This document shows, one piece after another, positions 1 to 12,384 of a stretch of 64,000 nt of DNA. The notes under the pieces are model-generated. The model saw only the letters and a list, made by a program, of their open reading frames with translations. It was not told the DNA's origin and searched no databases. This DNA is from Salticus scenicus. Taxonomy: Eukaryota; Arthropoda; Arachnida; Araneae; Salticidae. Each line of letters opens with the position of its first letter. Positions within the stretch are counted from its first letter, which is position 1. Location: the NCBI GenBank assembly GCA_963930645.1, contig OZ005653.1:112201259-112265258 (forward strand), in the 5' to 3' direction. Made by a program: the position numbers and the translations under genes.

Positions 1-1121
1 CTTAACCGGTTTAAAACCCCCTGCTTTAACCAATTGTCTTTTGGTTGGAGGGAGGAGGGATAAATTTCATGAAACTTCAATATACAAAATTTAAGCATAC
101 TTCATAAAAATAAAATCCCAAGGTTTTCCTAATTTTACTCTAAATATGACCAAAAGAATGTTAGGGGTAATTAAAATAAAGGCAGAATTTATATAAATTA
201 TCGAAAGAATAAATATTTCTTAATGAGATAGTAGCAATATTTGTGATAGTACTTATCAAAGCATCAAGCATGTAAATTAATCCCACAATATAATTCTTCC
301 CTGTCACACCTAATAGACTAATAATCTATAGAACTGCATTCATTTTATGTTTACTCTGAAAATTATTCGTTGCTTTTCACGCAAAATGAATGAATACAAA
401 GGTTTACTACCAGATTATAAATATATTAACTTACTATCAACGATAACATATCACAGTTTTTTAATAAAAGACATACATGAAAGACAAAGATTTCAGTCAC
501 TTGTAAAATATATCATAAATTCTAATTTGCCAAGACAATATTAAGTGCATTTTAAGTGTAAAATAGTAGTTTTGGTTCTGTTTTTTCATTCCCATATTTG
601 CAAAACCACTTGGATTTAATCCAAAATATACATTCATTGTATTCTAAAAATAAACTGCAAATCGGAATATAGTTAAAATTTGTTTTTACTGGATTAGTAT
701 TTTATACTTTATTTTATACTTTTTTAGTATTTTATACTTTTATACTCAAAATAGTATATTTCAACAAAATTATACTGTTAAAAAATAAATAAATAAATAA
801 GAATGAATTTAATACTTTAGCAAATTAATTTGCTCATTAAATTTTTAATAATAAACTATACAGTGTAAATTTTTACTCGTATAAAATATCTTTATTTCAA
901 TGTTATTCTTTTTAAATTATTTTTACTGTAATATGGTATCAAAATGAAGTATCAGAGATTATAATAATTAGAGTAAAAATAAATAAATAAATAAATAAAA
1001 TAAAATAAAAAAACCTCCTTTAATTTTAAATATCTATCTCCATCTTTTCTAAACAAAGTTTTCAAGTGATAAAATTTTACTTTTAAAGATTAATGAACTC
1101 TGACAATTTGTTAATTTTAAA

Positions 1122-1159
<38 letters not shown>

Positions 1160-1650
1160 GAAAAAAATAAAATACAGATGACGCCACATGCCGTGTAAAG
1201 AAATTTTCCTCGTAAAAGCATACGATGATAACCGATCATAGATAAATATAACCGATAAGTATTCGCGAATTGCTTTGTTTTTAATATACTTCCTTGGGAA
1301 GTATGAATCAATGAATTAATCGTGTGAATTATTTTTATGATTGTGTTTTAATTAGCGTCTACCATACACATATGAAATACGTATTAATGTCGTCTGTTCA
1401 ATCTTTATCATCGGTATTCGTAATACACTGCATAAAAAGAAAGGAATATTTCCTTCCGAATTGGTCCAAAATTTTCTCGCACATGCCCAGATCGTACGAT
1501 TTTGGTCTTACTGAAAATGCTTTGTGTTTTAATATTATAGATTATTATTATTTTAAATGAAATACAAATAAAATAAATTGTAATTGTAAAATAATTATAA
1601 TAATAATAATTCAATAGACTTTCTAATTATCAAAATTTACTTTAATCATA
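1..1650. other. AT-rich spacer without a recognisable gene
   Basis: I see no supported gene here. The stretch is AT-rich with short (AAAT)n runs near 785-800 and 975-1010 and a poly-T tract at about 1123-1152. Short open frames, such as a 65-codon frame at 347-544, have low-complexity AT-driven composition and no motif I recognise. Confidence 0.6.
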
Positions 1651-1677
1651 CAGTGCGTTAAGAAATTATAAGACCAC
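1651..1677 (+). repeat. Left outer terminal inverted repeat of Tc1 element
   Basis: Matches the reverse complement of 3212-3238 at 26 of 27 positions. It immediately follows the TA target dinucleotide. Confidence 0.93.
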
Positions 1678-1990
1678 AACCGTGTTGGTACATTTCTGAA
1701 GAAGAGAGCATAATATGCAAATTTTTAGTTGCGTATTTAAAATTGTTAAGAAAACGCATCCTATACTAATTCCAACTTTTAAAATGAAATTAAATTTCAT
1801 TAAAACTTATTCATTTTTGTAAAAATTAAAGACTGTGACTGTTAAGAAATTATAAGACCACCTGAGAAAATTAGCATATTATACATGACCTCAAACTAAA
1901 TATAAAGCGCATGCGTCAGTATTTCGTAAATGCATTACCTAAGAAGCAAAGTCTTCGGTTTTGAACGTGTTATCTACGATTAATTTGACG

Positions 1991-2985
1991 ATGCCTCGAG
2001 GTAAAGAATTATCGGAGTGCGAAGTGAGAAAAATTTTATTTTATAAAGGTTCTGGTAAATCTGAAAGAGATATTGCGAGGTTAATGAACCGTTCTAAAAC
2101 TGCCATTCATAATGCCATAATTAGAAAAGATTATTCAAACAAAATAAAACGATCTGGTAGAAAAATATTTTGACAGCACGTGATAACAGACAAATTTTTC
2201 GACTGTCAACTAAAAAAGGTTTTTCAACTCGTGAAATTTCGAAACGTTTCAGCAAGAAAACTTCACATGTAACAGTCTGGAAGAGTCTTAAATTAAATAT
2301 TAATACGAAATTTATGAAATTGAAGAAAAAACCAAAGTTATTGAAATGCCATCGAGATCAAAGATTAAAATGGGCTAACAATGTCATGTCATGGAATGAT
2401 GAGTGGAAACAAATTATATTTTCTGATGAAAAGAAATTTAACCTTGATGGTCCCGATGGTTACAAACACTATTGGCATGGCTTGAGGAAGGAACCGAAAG
2501 AATGCTTCAGTCGACAAATGGGTGGGGGATCAGTAGTGATTTGGGGATCTTTCAGTTATGAGGGGTTGTGTGATTTACAGCGGATTCCGGGTCATATGAA
2601 CTCTACACAATATCAGTCTATGCTATATGATCATATGATACCGTTTGGACCTTTATTAGGTGGTGCTAACTGGATGTTTCAATAGGACAATGCTGCTTGT
2701 CATACATCTAAATCCACACAGGAGTGATTTAAAACAGAAAAAAATAATGTTTTGTCATGGCCAAGTCGAAGTCCAGACTTGAACCCCATTGAAAACCTAT
2801 GGTGTATATTATCTCGCAAAGTTTATGCTAATAATAAACAATTTTCATCTGCCAATGAACTGGAAGTAGCCATTGTAGAAGAATGGTACAATATTTCTAA
2901 AACTGAATTTAATCTCCTGGTTACTTCAATGAAAAACAGAGTGTTTGAAGTCATCAGGAAAAATGAAGGACCAATATCATATTAA
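1991..2985 (+). pseudogene. Tc1-family DD34E transposase, broken
   Basis: A transposase of this family cuts and pastes its own element at TA sites. The start at 1991 gives MPRGKELSE and a helix-turn-helix region (SERDIARLMNRSKTAIHNAI), the usual N-terminal DNA-binding half. Frame changes near 2165-2172, so the first frame ends at a TGA there. The catalytic half then runs to 2985 with two in-frame stops, a TAG at 2683-2685 just before the second catalytic Asp and a TGA near 2725. Catalytic signatures are IIFSDEKKFN (first Asp), DNAACHTS (second Asp) and SPDLNPIENLW (Glu). I count 34 residues between second Asp and Glu, which is the Tc1 DD34E spacing. The intact family protein is about 340 residues and this copy spans about 330, so it is nearly full length but non-functional. 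It can only be mobilised in trans, if its ends are still recognised. Confidence 0.93.
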
Positions 2986-3211
2986 TATTTTATACATTTT
3001 TTTTTTTTTTTTTTTTTTTTTTGACAAGTGGTCTTATATTTACTTAACAGGTTATTTTTCACTTATTTTTAATATATATTTTAATTAAATATTTATTGCA
3101 TTATACCCAGTTATTGCAAACTAATTATAAAAAAATATAGAGCAATATGTTATTTTATGTATTTAAATTATGATTAGAATCTTTATTTTTCTTATAATTT
3201 ACAAAATTAAA

Positions 3212-3238
3212 GTGGTCTTATAATTTCTTAACGGACTG
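3212..3238 (-). repeat. Right outer terminal inverted repeat of Tc1 element
   Basis: Partner of 1651-1677 with a single mismatch near the tip. It is followed by the TA target dinucleotide. Confidence 0.93.
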
Positions 3239-3309
3239 TATTTAATTTTTTTTTTACTTTTTTATACACATTTTCTACCATTTTCCTCATAAAATTCTAA
3301 TAAATTATT

Positions 3310-3590
3310 AAACTCGTCGTACATATATCTATAAGTGTTCCTCAAAAATTCGAGATCTTGCAATCAAATGAAATTTATTCTTAGAAACAGTGAAAGTATT
3401 ACGGGAACTGTTCTATTTCCTTATTTACGAAATCAAGTAAAGTGGTTGTTAAGTAAGTAGCGATAAAGAGAATTCTTCTTTTTGGCAGTTGGTAGATTAC
3501 GCGTTGCGTTCGCTTGTTCTTTTATTCCTTTTATTTATTTAGACGCATAATTTATACATTATATATTAATTTTTATGTTGACTTAAGTAG
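3310..3590. repeat. Dispersed 260-bp repeat, copy 1
   Basis: Shares a long, gapped match with 12385-12655 in the same orientation. The best-conserved core reads TTTCCTTATTTACGAAATCA and continues through AAGTGGTTGTTAAGTAAGT in both copies. No coding capacity or terminal repeats were seen. The family is unidentified. Confidence 0.75.
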
Positions 3591-4140
3591 GAATTCCATT
3601 ATTAGAAATAACTGATGAGACGTTAACAAAGGTATAATAAATAAAAATGGTTGTAAGACTGTATTATTCCTCATAAATAGTTATCATGAAAAATATTTTT
3701 CTCAGTACTAAACGAGCAAAAAAGAAAATCATATTTTTTTATAAATGAAATAACAATAGAAACTACATGTTTGATTGTGTTGCAATTTAGTGCAAACTAG
3801 TAACTGTCTTTGCAGTCTTCGCTAGTCACTATATTTTAATAAATCTTTTTTTTATAATAATAAATCTTTTTTTTTTTTTTTCCATATTTATTAATAAGTC
3901 TGAAATCAGTTATCGTTTGTTACAAATGATTTATTATTATTATTATTATTATTATATTATTTTTTATTTATTTGTAAGATATAATTTTGAATGGCAACAC
4001 TCTTAAAAAAAGAAAAAAAATGCTGTTATAAGAAAAGAGAATGTATTTAATTATTCAGTCGAATAAAATATTTATCTCTAACGGGAAAACATTCTCATAA
4101 CTGTATATATGACCACAAAATATGACTAATTTACCCATTC
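3590..4140. other. AT-rich spacer with (ATT)n microsatellite
   Basis: No gene seen. A poly-T tract lies at about 3865-3881 and an ATT microsatellite at about 3930-3955. Confidence 0.55.
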
Positions 4141-5750
4141 ATCTGTCAATATCGAGTAAATATCGCTGAAGGTAAAAGCATGAGATTTAGAGTGTAGGTT
4201 CTCTTCATGACATAGAGGATCTCTATAAACGTATCTACAGAAATTTAACCCTAAATGGGTTGAAAGGGAAGTCGAAGTTTTTTAAGCTTTGCAACGTACC
4301 TCTGCAGTAGTTTACGATATAATCTTGAAGTTTTGAGAAATATCTCCTCTTAGGCCTTAATTAAGTAAAATAGGAGATTCTTCCGAAATTTAGTATTTTA
4401 GGGGATGAAGGGGAGCGTCTAACGCTTTTACCAGTCCTTTCCACGTGTAAAATCACAGCGGTTTCCAATTAAAGCTTTAAGTTTAACAAAATGTGTCTTT
4501 TTAGTTTCTAATTAAAGGAATGTTTGAGAAACAAAATTTAGTAATTAAGTGTGTAAAAGTGTGTGTCTAGAATTTGTAACTGTTCTTTACAGATGAAAAA
4601 TCGCAGTGGTTCCCAATAGAATTTTTCAACAGATTTCAATAAAGCTTGGTTTTCATGTGACCTAAGAATAAATAATCTCCTGCTTCTAGGTTAATTAATT
4701 GGTTTTGCTTTTAATTTTTCTTTTCTAATTTTTACCTGTGCGAAAAATGGATAGAACTGCTAGTTGTGTTATAATTTAGAGTTAAGATTTTTATTTCTTA
4801 CTATTTATCCTATGGCTAGTACATGAAAGTTATAAGCAATCATAGTAAAACCGTAGTGGTTTTTCTCTATTAAAATTAATTTTTCCTATCGAATGACTTC
4901 TAAGAAATGACGTAATTTTCAAAGATGATAATGATTCGTTCGGGAGGTTTTATGAAAGTGACGTCATTCTAACATTTCTAAAAAATTATTTTGATTTTAA
5001 TTATATTAAGACACTTCGTTGTTTGAACGTATTCACGGTAAATTTTTTAAATCGCATGCATGGATTTTTCACGAAGGCCAAATTTTAAAACGTTTCTTCA
5101 ATCATTTCGGTGCTTTTTAATTTTCAGTTTTTATAAACCCCCACTTAAATAGAATATGCACATACACATTAGAAGTAACCTACATATAAAATTTAAAGTT
5201 TCCAGCTGCATTACTACTGTGGAAATCATACAGAAATATGGTTTTCAAGAGAATTTTTCCTCATCCCTTCCCACTGGGTATGCACTAGAAAATTGAAACA
5301 CCCGCAGTACTTCAACCCTGGTCATTAGCAGTAACTGCGTAAAGATTGGTTAAAGAGTGGTGTGTGTGGAGATGGAAGCATTACATACACACAATGTCGT
5401 TTATTAATTATAAGAACTTTTCTTGATTAATTTTCTCTGTTCAAAAAAAGCACAGGACTTCTAGTTGTCTTATAATTTGGAGTTCTTACAACTTATTCTA
5501 TCACTAAAAATCTACGTACTAAATTTGAATTTTACAGCTGCATTATTACTGTAGAAATCATACAAAAATATGATTTTCAAGAATGATTTTTTCTGCATCC
5601 CTTCCCATTGCGCATGTGCTAGAAAATTTAAACACCCACAGCACTTCTACCCTGGTGACTGTCTCAAGTTTGGATGAAATCGGTTCAAAGTTTTCGGGGA
5701 AGATGCCAGACATACAGTAATTTTTTATACATATATTAAGATAATTATAT
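4140..5750. repeat. Decayed repeat domain with a duplicated ~135-bp unit
   Basis: No gene seen. Two diverged direct copies of about 135 bp occur at 5195-5333 and 5529-5662. Both carry GCATTA.TACTGT.GAAATCATAC and end near CTTC.ACCCTGGT. A shorter motif (TCGCAGTGGTT and variants) recurs at about 4455, 4600 and 4850, and a TTCTTTTC/TAGTTGTGTTATAATTT-like block recurs at about 4720 and 5420. The pattern suggests an old tandem or composite repeat, not coding sequence. Family unknown. Confidence 0.6.
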
Positions 5751-7495
5751 ATTGAAATTAGTAATTAAATACAATCAAACGAGAACAAAATTCTAGAAAA
5801 CTATATTTATTTCTATATTTTAAGTTTCTCTAAATTATTTTTCATGGGATAAAATTAAACTGTAAATTTTAGTGATGGCAGACACACTGACTAGGAGTTA
5901 CATGCTTGGAAACTTCTGCATACAAATAAATATAGTTTTTCATGGAAATGTGTTACTCTCATATAGCGTCTGCTATCGACGAAAATTTTAACTATTATTT
6001 TTTTCTTTACCAAAAATATCCTTTTTCACGAAAAGGACTTTTTCGTGAGCCAGGTTCAGTTCCATCAAATTTTTCAGTTGTTATGAATTTTAATGTCTAG
6101 AGATTTATGGGACACCCGGTGTATTAAATAACTAATGTTTATAATACTTACGAAAATAATTCTAAATCTGATTGATTACGTACTTCTAATTTCTTTTAAG
6201 CAATGTAATCCGTTGAAAGAAACATCAGTTACCGTATATTTAGCAGTTATTCAGAACAGTTGTCCCAATCTTTCTGTACAAATATGGGGGGGAGGTGGTG
6301 AAAATTGAATACATGAAGTCAAATTGTAATTACAAATACAAATCAGGTCGGAAATGACATAGGGATAAGTAAATGAAAATGTCCCTAAAAAATAACCATC
6401 GAAAAACAGCCTTTATAAATTTGGCAAGTTTTTCTTTATAACAGCAACGAATACTAAAAATTTATTTCTTTACTTTAAAAAATATTTCACTCATTTAAAA
6501 ATAATTAATTGAAGTTTAAGTGTGATAGAAATAAAATAATACATAGGTATATCGTATTATCGTGTACTTAGCTGTCAAATAAAAATTCCTTGGTGTCTGT
6601 CATAGAACCAATTTTATTTGTTTTTTCCTTTCATTTATATTTGTGCTTGGTTGATTTACTGCAAACATTTAAGTAACATCTTATTGATACGAACAGTTTT
6701 ATCTTAACATATCTCTTATGATAGGTAGATTCACAATTAACATAATTTTTGTTCTCCTATATATATAACTAATTTTCTCGATGCACGCTTCAAGTGTGAG
6801 GCTTCCTGCACAGTCTTTTTCAATGAGATCTATATTTTCTACAGTTAGATATTTATTTCATCTTTATGAATCATTATTATAATATGAACCTTTTATATTT
6901 CGCCTGGGCGTCTCTCAACTAGGTAACCCATGAAGCATCATCTGATTCGCTGATTTAATAATAAAAGATGATTTTATAAAAATATAGAAGTGTGAAACCT
7001 GATTTGAAAATTACAGATGACGGCAACTTTTATCGTACTTCTCACAAAGCTGATAATACTATATACTCATTTTTATATGTAAATCAAGCTAAAAATCTCC
7101 ACAATTTTATGTGGGCATTTTCAGGATAAGAATTTTACATCTTTTTTCCACCGTTGTTTTCATAGAAGTCTATACTGTATTTTTACAGTAATATAAAAGT
7201 ACGTATCGTGATTAAATAGGTTACGTATTATTGTATAAAAATAGTGGTAACATAAAAAGTCAAAAATTACTCATACTTAATATCAGTTTTTTTTTTTTTT
7301 TTTTTTTTTTTTTTGTTATCAGTTTATTTGATCGTCGAAATATATGAGACAAATCATTCTATAAAATTATCGGTGATAAATCTGATTAAAAAAATTAGAA
7401 AAGTTGGCAGCTATGATAATACCGGTAAATATATGGATAACAAATTAATTTAATCTCCAGAAAGCGTTATTAGTTATTGTCGTAAATACGTAACA
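5750..7495. other. AT-rich spacer without a recognisable gene
   Basis: Nothing supported here apart from a long poly-T tract at about 7288-7314 and short AT runs. Confidence 0.5.
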
Positions 7496-7777
7496 ATGAA
7501 ATCAATACTTTCTAAAATTATACTTAACTCATTAATTTGTAGATCTACTTACAATAATGACAAAATATTTTCTGATCTCCGCTTTTCTATCAAGTGTCAA
7601 GAATTACTTAGAATAATTGATATTTTGAAACGCTTGCAAGAAGTTACAAGCGATATCCAGCATCGTTATCGCTGTATATACAGTGAACAAACACGGCTAT
7701 TATTGATTAAAGATTTGAATAACAATATCTTGGAAGAAAAGCTATTTCAGGAAGTATTCAGAAATTACGTGACATGA
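7496..7777 (+). CDS. Unrecognised 93-codon open frame
   Basis: An ATG-initiated frame of 93 codons ends in TGA. Its composition is more protein-like than neighbouring AT-driven frames: the middle reads SIKCQELLRIIDILKRLQEV and would form an amphipathic helix. I do not recognise a family. No signal peptide, membrane span or metal-binding motif is visible. It lies immediately upstream of a dispersed repeat (family B), so it may be a fragment of a decayed element. It could also be chance or a single exon of a larger gene. Low confidence that it is expressed. Confidence 0.2.
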   Translation: MKSILSKIILNSLICRSTYNNDKIFSDLRFSIKCQELLRIIDILKRLQEVTSDIQHRYRCIYSEQTRLLLIKDLNNNILEEKLFQEVFRNYVT

Positions 7778-7779
7778 TT

Positions 7780-8620
7780 GCTTTTTACTTTCTCTTACCC
7801 GTAAAGTAGAAAAAGTATTATTTTTTGGGTCAAATTTTCGAAAGTGAGTGTTTGTTATATTTACACGTTTTGAGGTCCCCTGAATCCGGAAATCATTTTT
7901 TTAGTGGTTGGTCTGTGTTTCTGTGTTTCTGTGTGCGCGTGTGTCTGTATGTCTGCCTGTTATCAGCATATATCACGAACATATAGTAGCAGAAAGTTCA
8001 AACTTGGTATTCTAAATGTGTAGCATATAGGGATGCTACACTAAGCTTTTCATTCAGATGAAGTAAATGGTTCGTGTATAGGGACACCCAAGATAGGTAA
8101 AATACATTACGTCTATGGGGAAAATCGCAGGTAAGTAGAGTTTAACATCTATAGACTGTACTAAACCAAATGAAATGAATATATATTTTTATATGCGTAA
8201 AAGCATGTCTCTTATTGAACATAGTAGGGAAATCATTCACTGTTCATTTACAGTGCTACAAAAAAGAACTAGATTATATTGCGATAACTGTTCATAATTG
8301 GTGAATGTGTATTTCAGGTTAGGCCATGTATAATTTAAGATATTCTTAGGTGCACAATGTGGTCTGTACATAATCTTCAAAAGATATACAGGGCAGCAAA
8401 TATTTATGTGATAACATTCTTTTTTATTGTTAGTGGAAGTGCTTTACTATAACATTTTTCTATGTCCAAGAAAGCTGCTCAGGAATTGCAATGAATTCCT
8501 TATAAACATATGGTAAATAATGTATATTTTAAGCTAAATGTTCATCGCATGTTTTTTGTACATTCACACGATTTGTGGCTTCCTGATTACCGAAGTCAAG
8601 TTTTTAACATTCGATCTTTG
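7780..8620. repeat. Dispersed repeat family B, copy 1
   Basis: Aligns in the same direction with 31450-32450. Shared stretches include GTCAAATTT.CGAAA near the start, TTTTTAGTGGTTGGT, a TCTGTGTG-rich segment, then CATAT..C.AGAACA.ATAGTAGCAG and GATGCTACACTAAGC. No coding capacity was seen. Phrases such as TATAGGGACACCC resemble the reverse complement of the GTGTCCCTGTA motif of family A, so the two families may be distantly related. Confidence 0.7.
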
Positions 8621-9894
8621 TCTGTGTCTCTTTGAGTAACTTAAAAACGAATAATTTCATTAGATCCAAGAGCTGTATTTTGAAGTTAATATATGTTTGT
8701 TGCTGGAAAAGTTTGAACAAGAATGATAAGTTTCAATGAATGTTAAAGGGAGGAGTAGTTTCTTAAACAGAACTAATTATCAAATAAAACTTTTCCGAAG
8801 ACTAATTTGAATTGTTTTAACATGGGTGTACATAACAGAACTCGTTATCTTACTCCTTAATCTCCAACCTGTATTTATAGTATTAAATTTCAGGGTAAAA
8901 GAAATTCGGGTGAGTGACACACCAGATTATTTTAATAGCGATTTTAATAAATAATTTTATGATATCAAATGAATCAATTCCTTTTAAAAAAATGAGCATT
9001 TTGTATCACATATTATTCTTATCTCACTCTATAGTTTTTGTTTATTTTATTAACCGATTGATATCGTTTTTAATACCTTACTCATAGTTGTGAATTTAAA
9101 TTAATGTTTTAATTGATTTCGCAGCAATTTCAGACGCGCATTATTTTTCGTACCACTTTTTTTTTTCTTCAATTTTTTTAAAGAATTATTTTGAGTTAAG
9201 AGAAATAGTTTAGGGAACTTCCGGTACCTCTGCTACTATTTATAGTAAACAATCGTACTGATTGGTAGGAAATGTTCATTTTTTTATCAACATGAAGCTC
9301 GAAGGACAAGCAACGTCTGTCATAGAAACAAAAATTGACAGAGGAAATAAGCTCCGCCGAGATATATCCTGAATATTGCTGCGGTCATTTGCGAGCTAAT
9401 TTCAGTATCCATTTTGCATCTCATAGCATAGCCTCCTTACTTATTAGAGAACTTGGTAACAATACCAGATAAATATGGCCGATACATGGAACCAGAACAA
9501 GCTCATACATTTCTGTTTTGATTCCTTTTTAAACTGAGTTTTACTATTATTTTATAAATTATATTTTATGAATTTTACAAATATGACATATTCCATATTC
9601 CAATTTATTAGAGTTGCCAGTATTTTATAAGAAACATAATAATAATAATAATAATAAAGAAAATAATAAGTATTTGGAGATTTTTTTTTTTTTTTTACAA
9701 TAATGTCAAAGTTATTTTTAAATCATCTCATGAAACAACCCATGTTTAAAGCCCTAATAATAATAATAACACTAAGCTATCTATAAATTAATTATAGAAT
9801 CAAGTTAGATTCTTGACACACTCCATCTACTTGAAAGAGATCGTGGAACTTAATTTCATAACAGCAACGTCAGGAAAACAGAACGCTCTTGTTG

Positions 9895-9937
<43 letters not shown>

Positions 9938-10750
9938 GCAGGTATAATGTTGGATGGCCGCATACTTTTCCATGAATATTACACAACATTCATGGTTGTT
10001 ATGAGATACATAGGGGGGGGGGTATATTGCACTATGCTTTATTTTCCAAGAATGCACTTAACCCTATGTTTCAAGCGAAAACATTTATAAACGTACAGAC
10101 GTCTTTGCTGAACATGTAGAATGGATGGAGTTCAAACACAAATCGAAGCCGATAAGATTTGATTATTCATCCATTGTCGGCTTGAAAAATCCGCGAAGCG
10201 GCTTCGACACATTTGATTTTAGACGTTTAGGTTTCCATGGGAATTATGGATAGAGATTTGAAAATTACTTTAACGTGTATGATTCCGTCTAATGAGCCTT
10301 AATGTGAAAAAAAAAAAAAAAAAGTTTGTACTGTGACAACCTTAACGAAAATGAATCTGTCAGGGACATTGAAAGTGCACAGCATTATTTTGTGGAGTCT
10401 TCATTAAGTGCATGCATATAAATTGATTTAAAAATAATTCGATTTGTGATAAAAAGGTACCGAGAAAAAAAAAATACAATAACAATATTTAGTTTTTAAA
10501 CTACCCTTCTTTTAGGGGGAAAAAATCAATAATTTAATATACAAAAAATATGCTTTATATATATATATATATATACGTGTGTATGAAAGTTACGAATTTT
10601 TGAGTTTAAATTACCTTTTGAGAAAGATATATTCATATTAATACGTGAATATAGTTATCAGCTCATAGCATATAAATGGTTTTTTTTTATGAGTTGTAAT
10701 TCCATTAAAATATATTAAAAAATTAAGCATATTATGAGTGAAAGGAGGGG
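8620..10750. other. AT-rich spacer without a recognisable gene
   Basis: No gene supported. It contains poly-T tracts (about 9681-9696 and 9899-9933), an (AAT)n run near 9640, a G9-10 run near 10012-10021, a poly-A tract near 10307-10323 and an (AT)n run near 10557-10575. The segment 9270-9480 is less AT-rich than its surroundings but has no long open frame. Confidence 0.5.
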
Positions 10751-10754
10751 CTAG

Positions 10755-11025
10755 AATTTAGATATTTTCCAGAGTTGAAATTTCATGAGGAGTTTTGCAT
10801 ATGCCACGTATTTAATTCGGAGATCTAATTATTTCAAGCCCGTTACATAACATCTTTCTTGGAGGAAAAAATATCTTTATGAAAATGTTATTCAAACAAT
10901 ATTTTATTTATTTACTGATAAGAAAGTTTCACCAACTGTTCAAAAGGCATAACATGTAATACATGTTATACATAATTTTAAACGTCTAACTGAGCTGATA
11001 ACGAAATTATCCATGTTATCGGAGA
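10755..11025 (+). repeat. Left arm of a large inverted repeat
   Basis: Reverse-complements, with substitutions and small gaps, to about 12000-12265. Matching landmarks are CGGAGATCTAATTATTT here against AAATAATTAGATCTCCAAA there, GGAAAATATCTAAA-type sequence at the outer end, and GATAA..TTATCAGC-type sequence at the inner end. The arms are about 265 bp and the loop is about 1 kb. Confidence 0.7.
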
Positions 11026-11189
11026 GTGCGCCCTCTAGCTTGAGTTTTTGACAAATATATGTTTTTTTTTTTTTTTTTTTTTTTTATTGCAGACCCTTTA
11101 TTAATGTACTTTGCAGAGATTCTATCATTATATTCAGTTTTGTAAAAGATTCTCATTCTAAATAGCACTGCATATACATTATTAGTAAA

Positions 11190-11430
11190 AGCTGCCCGTA
11201 GGTTGTCGCGGTTAGCGTGCCTGACTCCGTCACTGTAGGTCCTGAATTCAAATCCCGTACAAGGTATGGGCGTGCTGTCGCAGCAAAGGGTAATGATGTC
11301 TGGCCATTGGATGTTCCTTTACAAATGATTATCAGTACAGCGACCTCTTTCTCCCCCCCCCCCTCCGGTCATTGCTCATTCGCAAGTACCGTGCCATTGA
11401 AGAAAAATATTATTTCTACTATTTAAAATC
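11190..11430 (+). mobile_element. tRNA-derived SINE-like element
   Basis: SINEs of this kind are transcribed by RNA polymerase III from internal promoters. The head at about 11192-11270 resembles a tRNA. It has an A-box-like TCGCGGTTAGCGTG and, about 40 bases later, a B-box-like ATTCAAATCCC. An unrelated tail follows, with a C10 run near 11353 and CATTGAAGAAAAATATT at the end. No cellular tRNA identity can be assigned because the cloverleaf is imperfect. It sits in the loop of the inverted repeat whose arms are 10755-11025 and 12000-12265. The open frame across it (11217-11426) is incidental. Confidence 0.6.
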
Positions 11431-11999
11431 TCAAAAGTATTTTATCTTTTAATAATTGTTTTGTGGCAACATTAAATTTTTAAATTCTAAACTATATGAA
11501 AAAATATTAAAAAAGAAATAAAAGTAAAAAGAAGCGCTTGTAATCTGTATAGTAACGAATAAAACTATTACTTATATTTAATTTATATTATAAATATTGT
11601 ATTGTAGGTAATATTATAATTATCAGTTTTTAAAAGAGATAAATTTATTTTTCCGCTTATTTATTTTTTTTTTTTTTTCTGTTGCTACGTTAGTGCAATA
11701 AATGTCTTTTATTTTTCCCTCATGCAATGTCAATAGCCAAAATAAAGATTATGTCGATGTACAAGATTGTTTTGTAAATATTTTAAATATGACAACATAT
11801 TCAAAGTATTGGATTTATAAATTTAATGCTGTCGCAAAACAGATATTAAACAATAAAATATATTACTAATGATATAAAAAGTCATCTTCAGTTTAAAATT
11901 CCGTTAAAAAACATTTTCTTATGATAGATTTTCTTCAAAATACATTAATGTAGAACCTGTAATTTACAAACTTTAATTAAGATAATCTCACTCTAGACG

Positions 12000-12265
12000 A
12001 TAAAATCGACATTTTTATTATCAGCACGGTTATACCTTTACGAGGATATGTAACCTGTATTTTATACATAACCTTTGAACAACTGGTGAAACACCTTTAT
12101 AAGATTTGTGTGTTTACAAGGATTTTTTTTTTTTTTTTTTAATCAAAAAAGAGGTTTTGCAACGTGGATAAAATAATTAGATCTCCAAATTAAATATACG
12201 GCAAGTAGAAAAATCCTTATGAATTGTCAGTTCTGGAAAATATCTAAAATCTAGCTCGTCCCATA
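12000..12265 (-). repeat. Right arm of a large inverted repeat
   Basis: Partner of 10755-11025 in opposite orientation. Its outer end reads GGAAAATATCTAAAATCTAGC. A poly-T insertion at about 12122-12140 interrupts the match. Confidence 0.7.
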
Positions 12266-12384
12266 TATTTTTAAAGAATGATTCATTAAATTATTTATTT
12301 ACGAAAACTTTATATATATATATATATTGTCTATTATTGCTTTTTTTGACTGATATATTTTTCCAGGTAAAATAGCCATACATT

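Larger units (their letters stand above)
1651..3238 (+). mobile_element. Tc1-like DNA transposon with two repeats per end, inactivated
   Basis: The 1588-bp element is flanked by TA at 1649-1650 and 3239-3240, the target duplication of the Tc1/mariner superfamily. The outer ends (1651-1677 and 3212-3238) are inverted repeats of 27 bp with one mismatch, both beginning CAGT. A second copy of the motif GTTAAG..ATAAGACCAC lies inside each end (about 1841-1862 on the left, 3026-3050 on the right), giving the IR/DR arrangement seen in some Tc1 elements. The interior holds a single broken transposase reading rightward. A poly-T tract at about 2996-3022 sits between the gene and the right repeat. Confidence 0.93.

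Noticed and set aside
11217..11426. 69-codon plus-strand frame
   Set aside because: It overlaps the tRNA-derived SINE, including its B-box and C-run.
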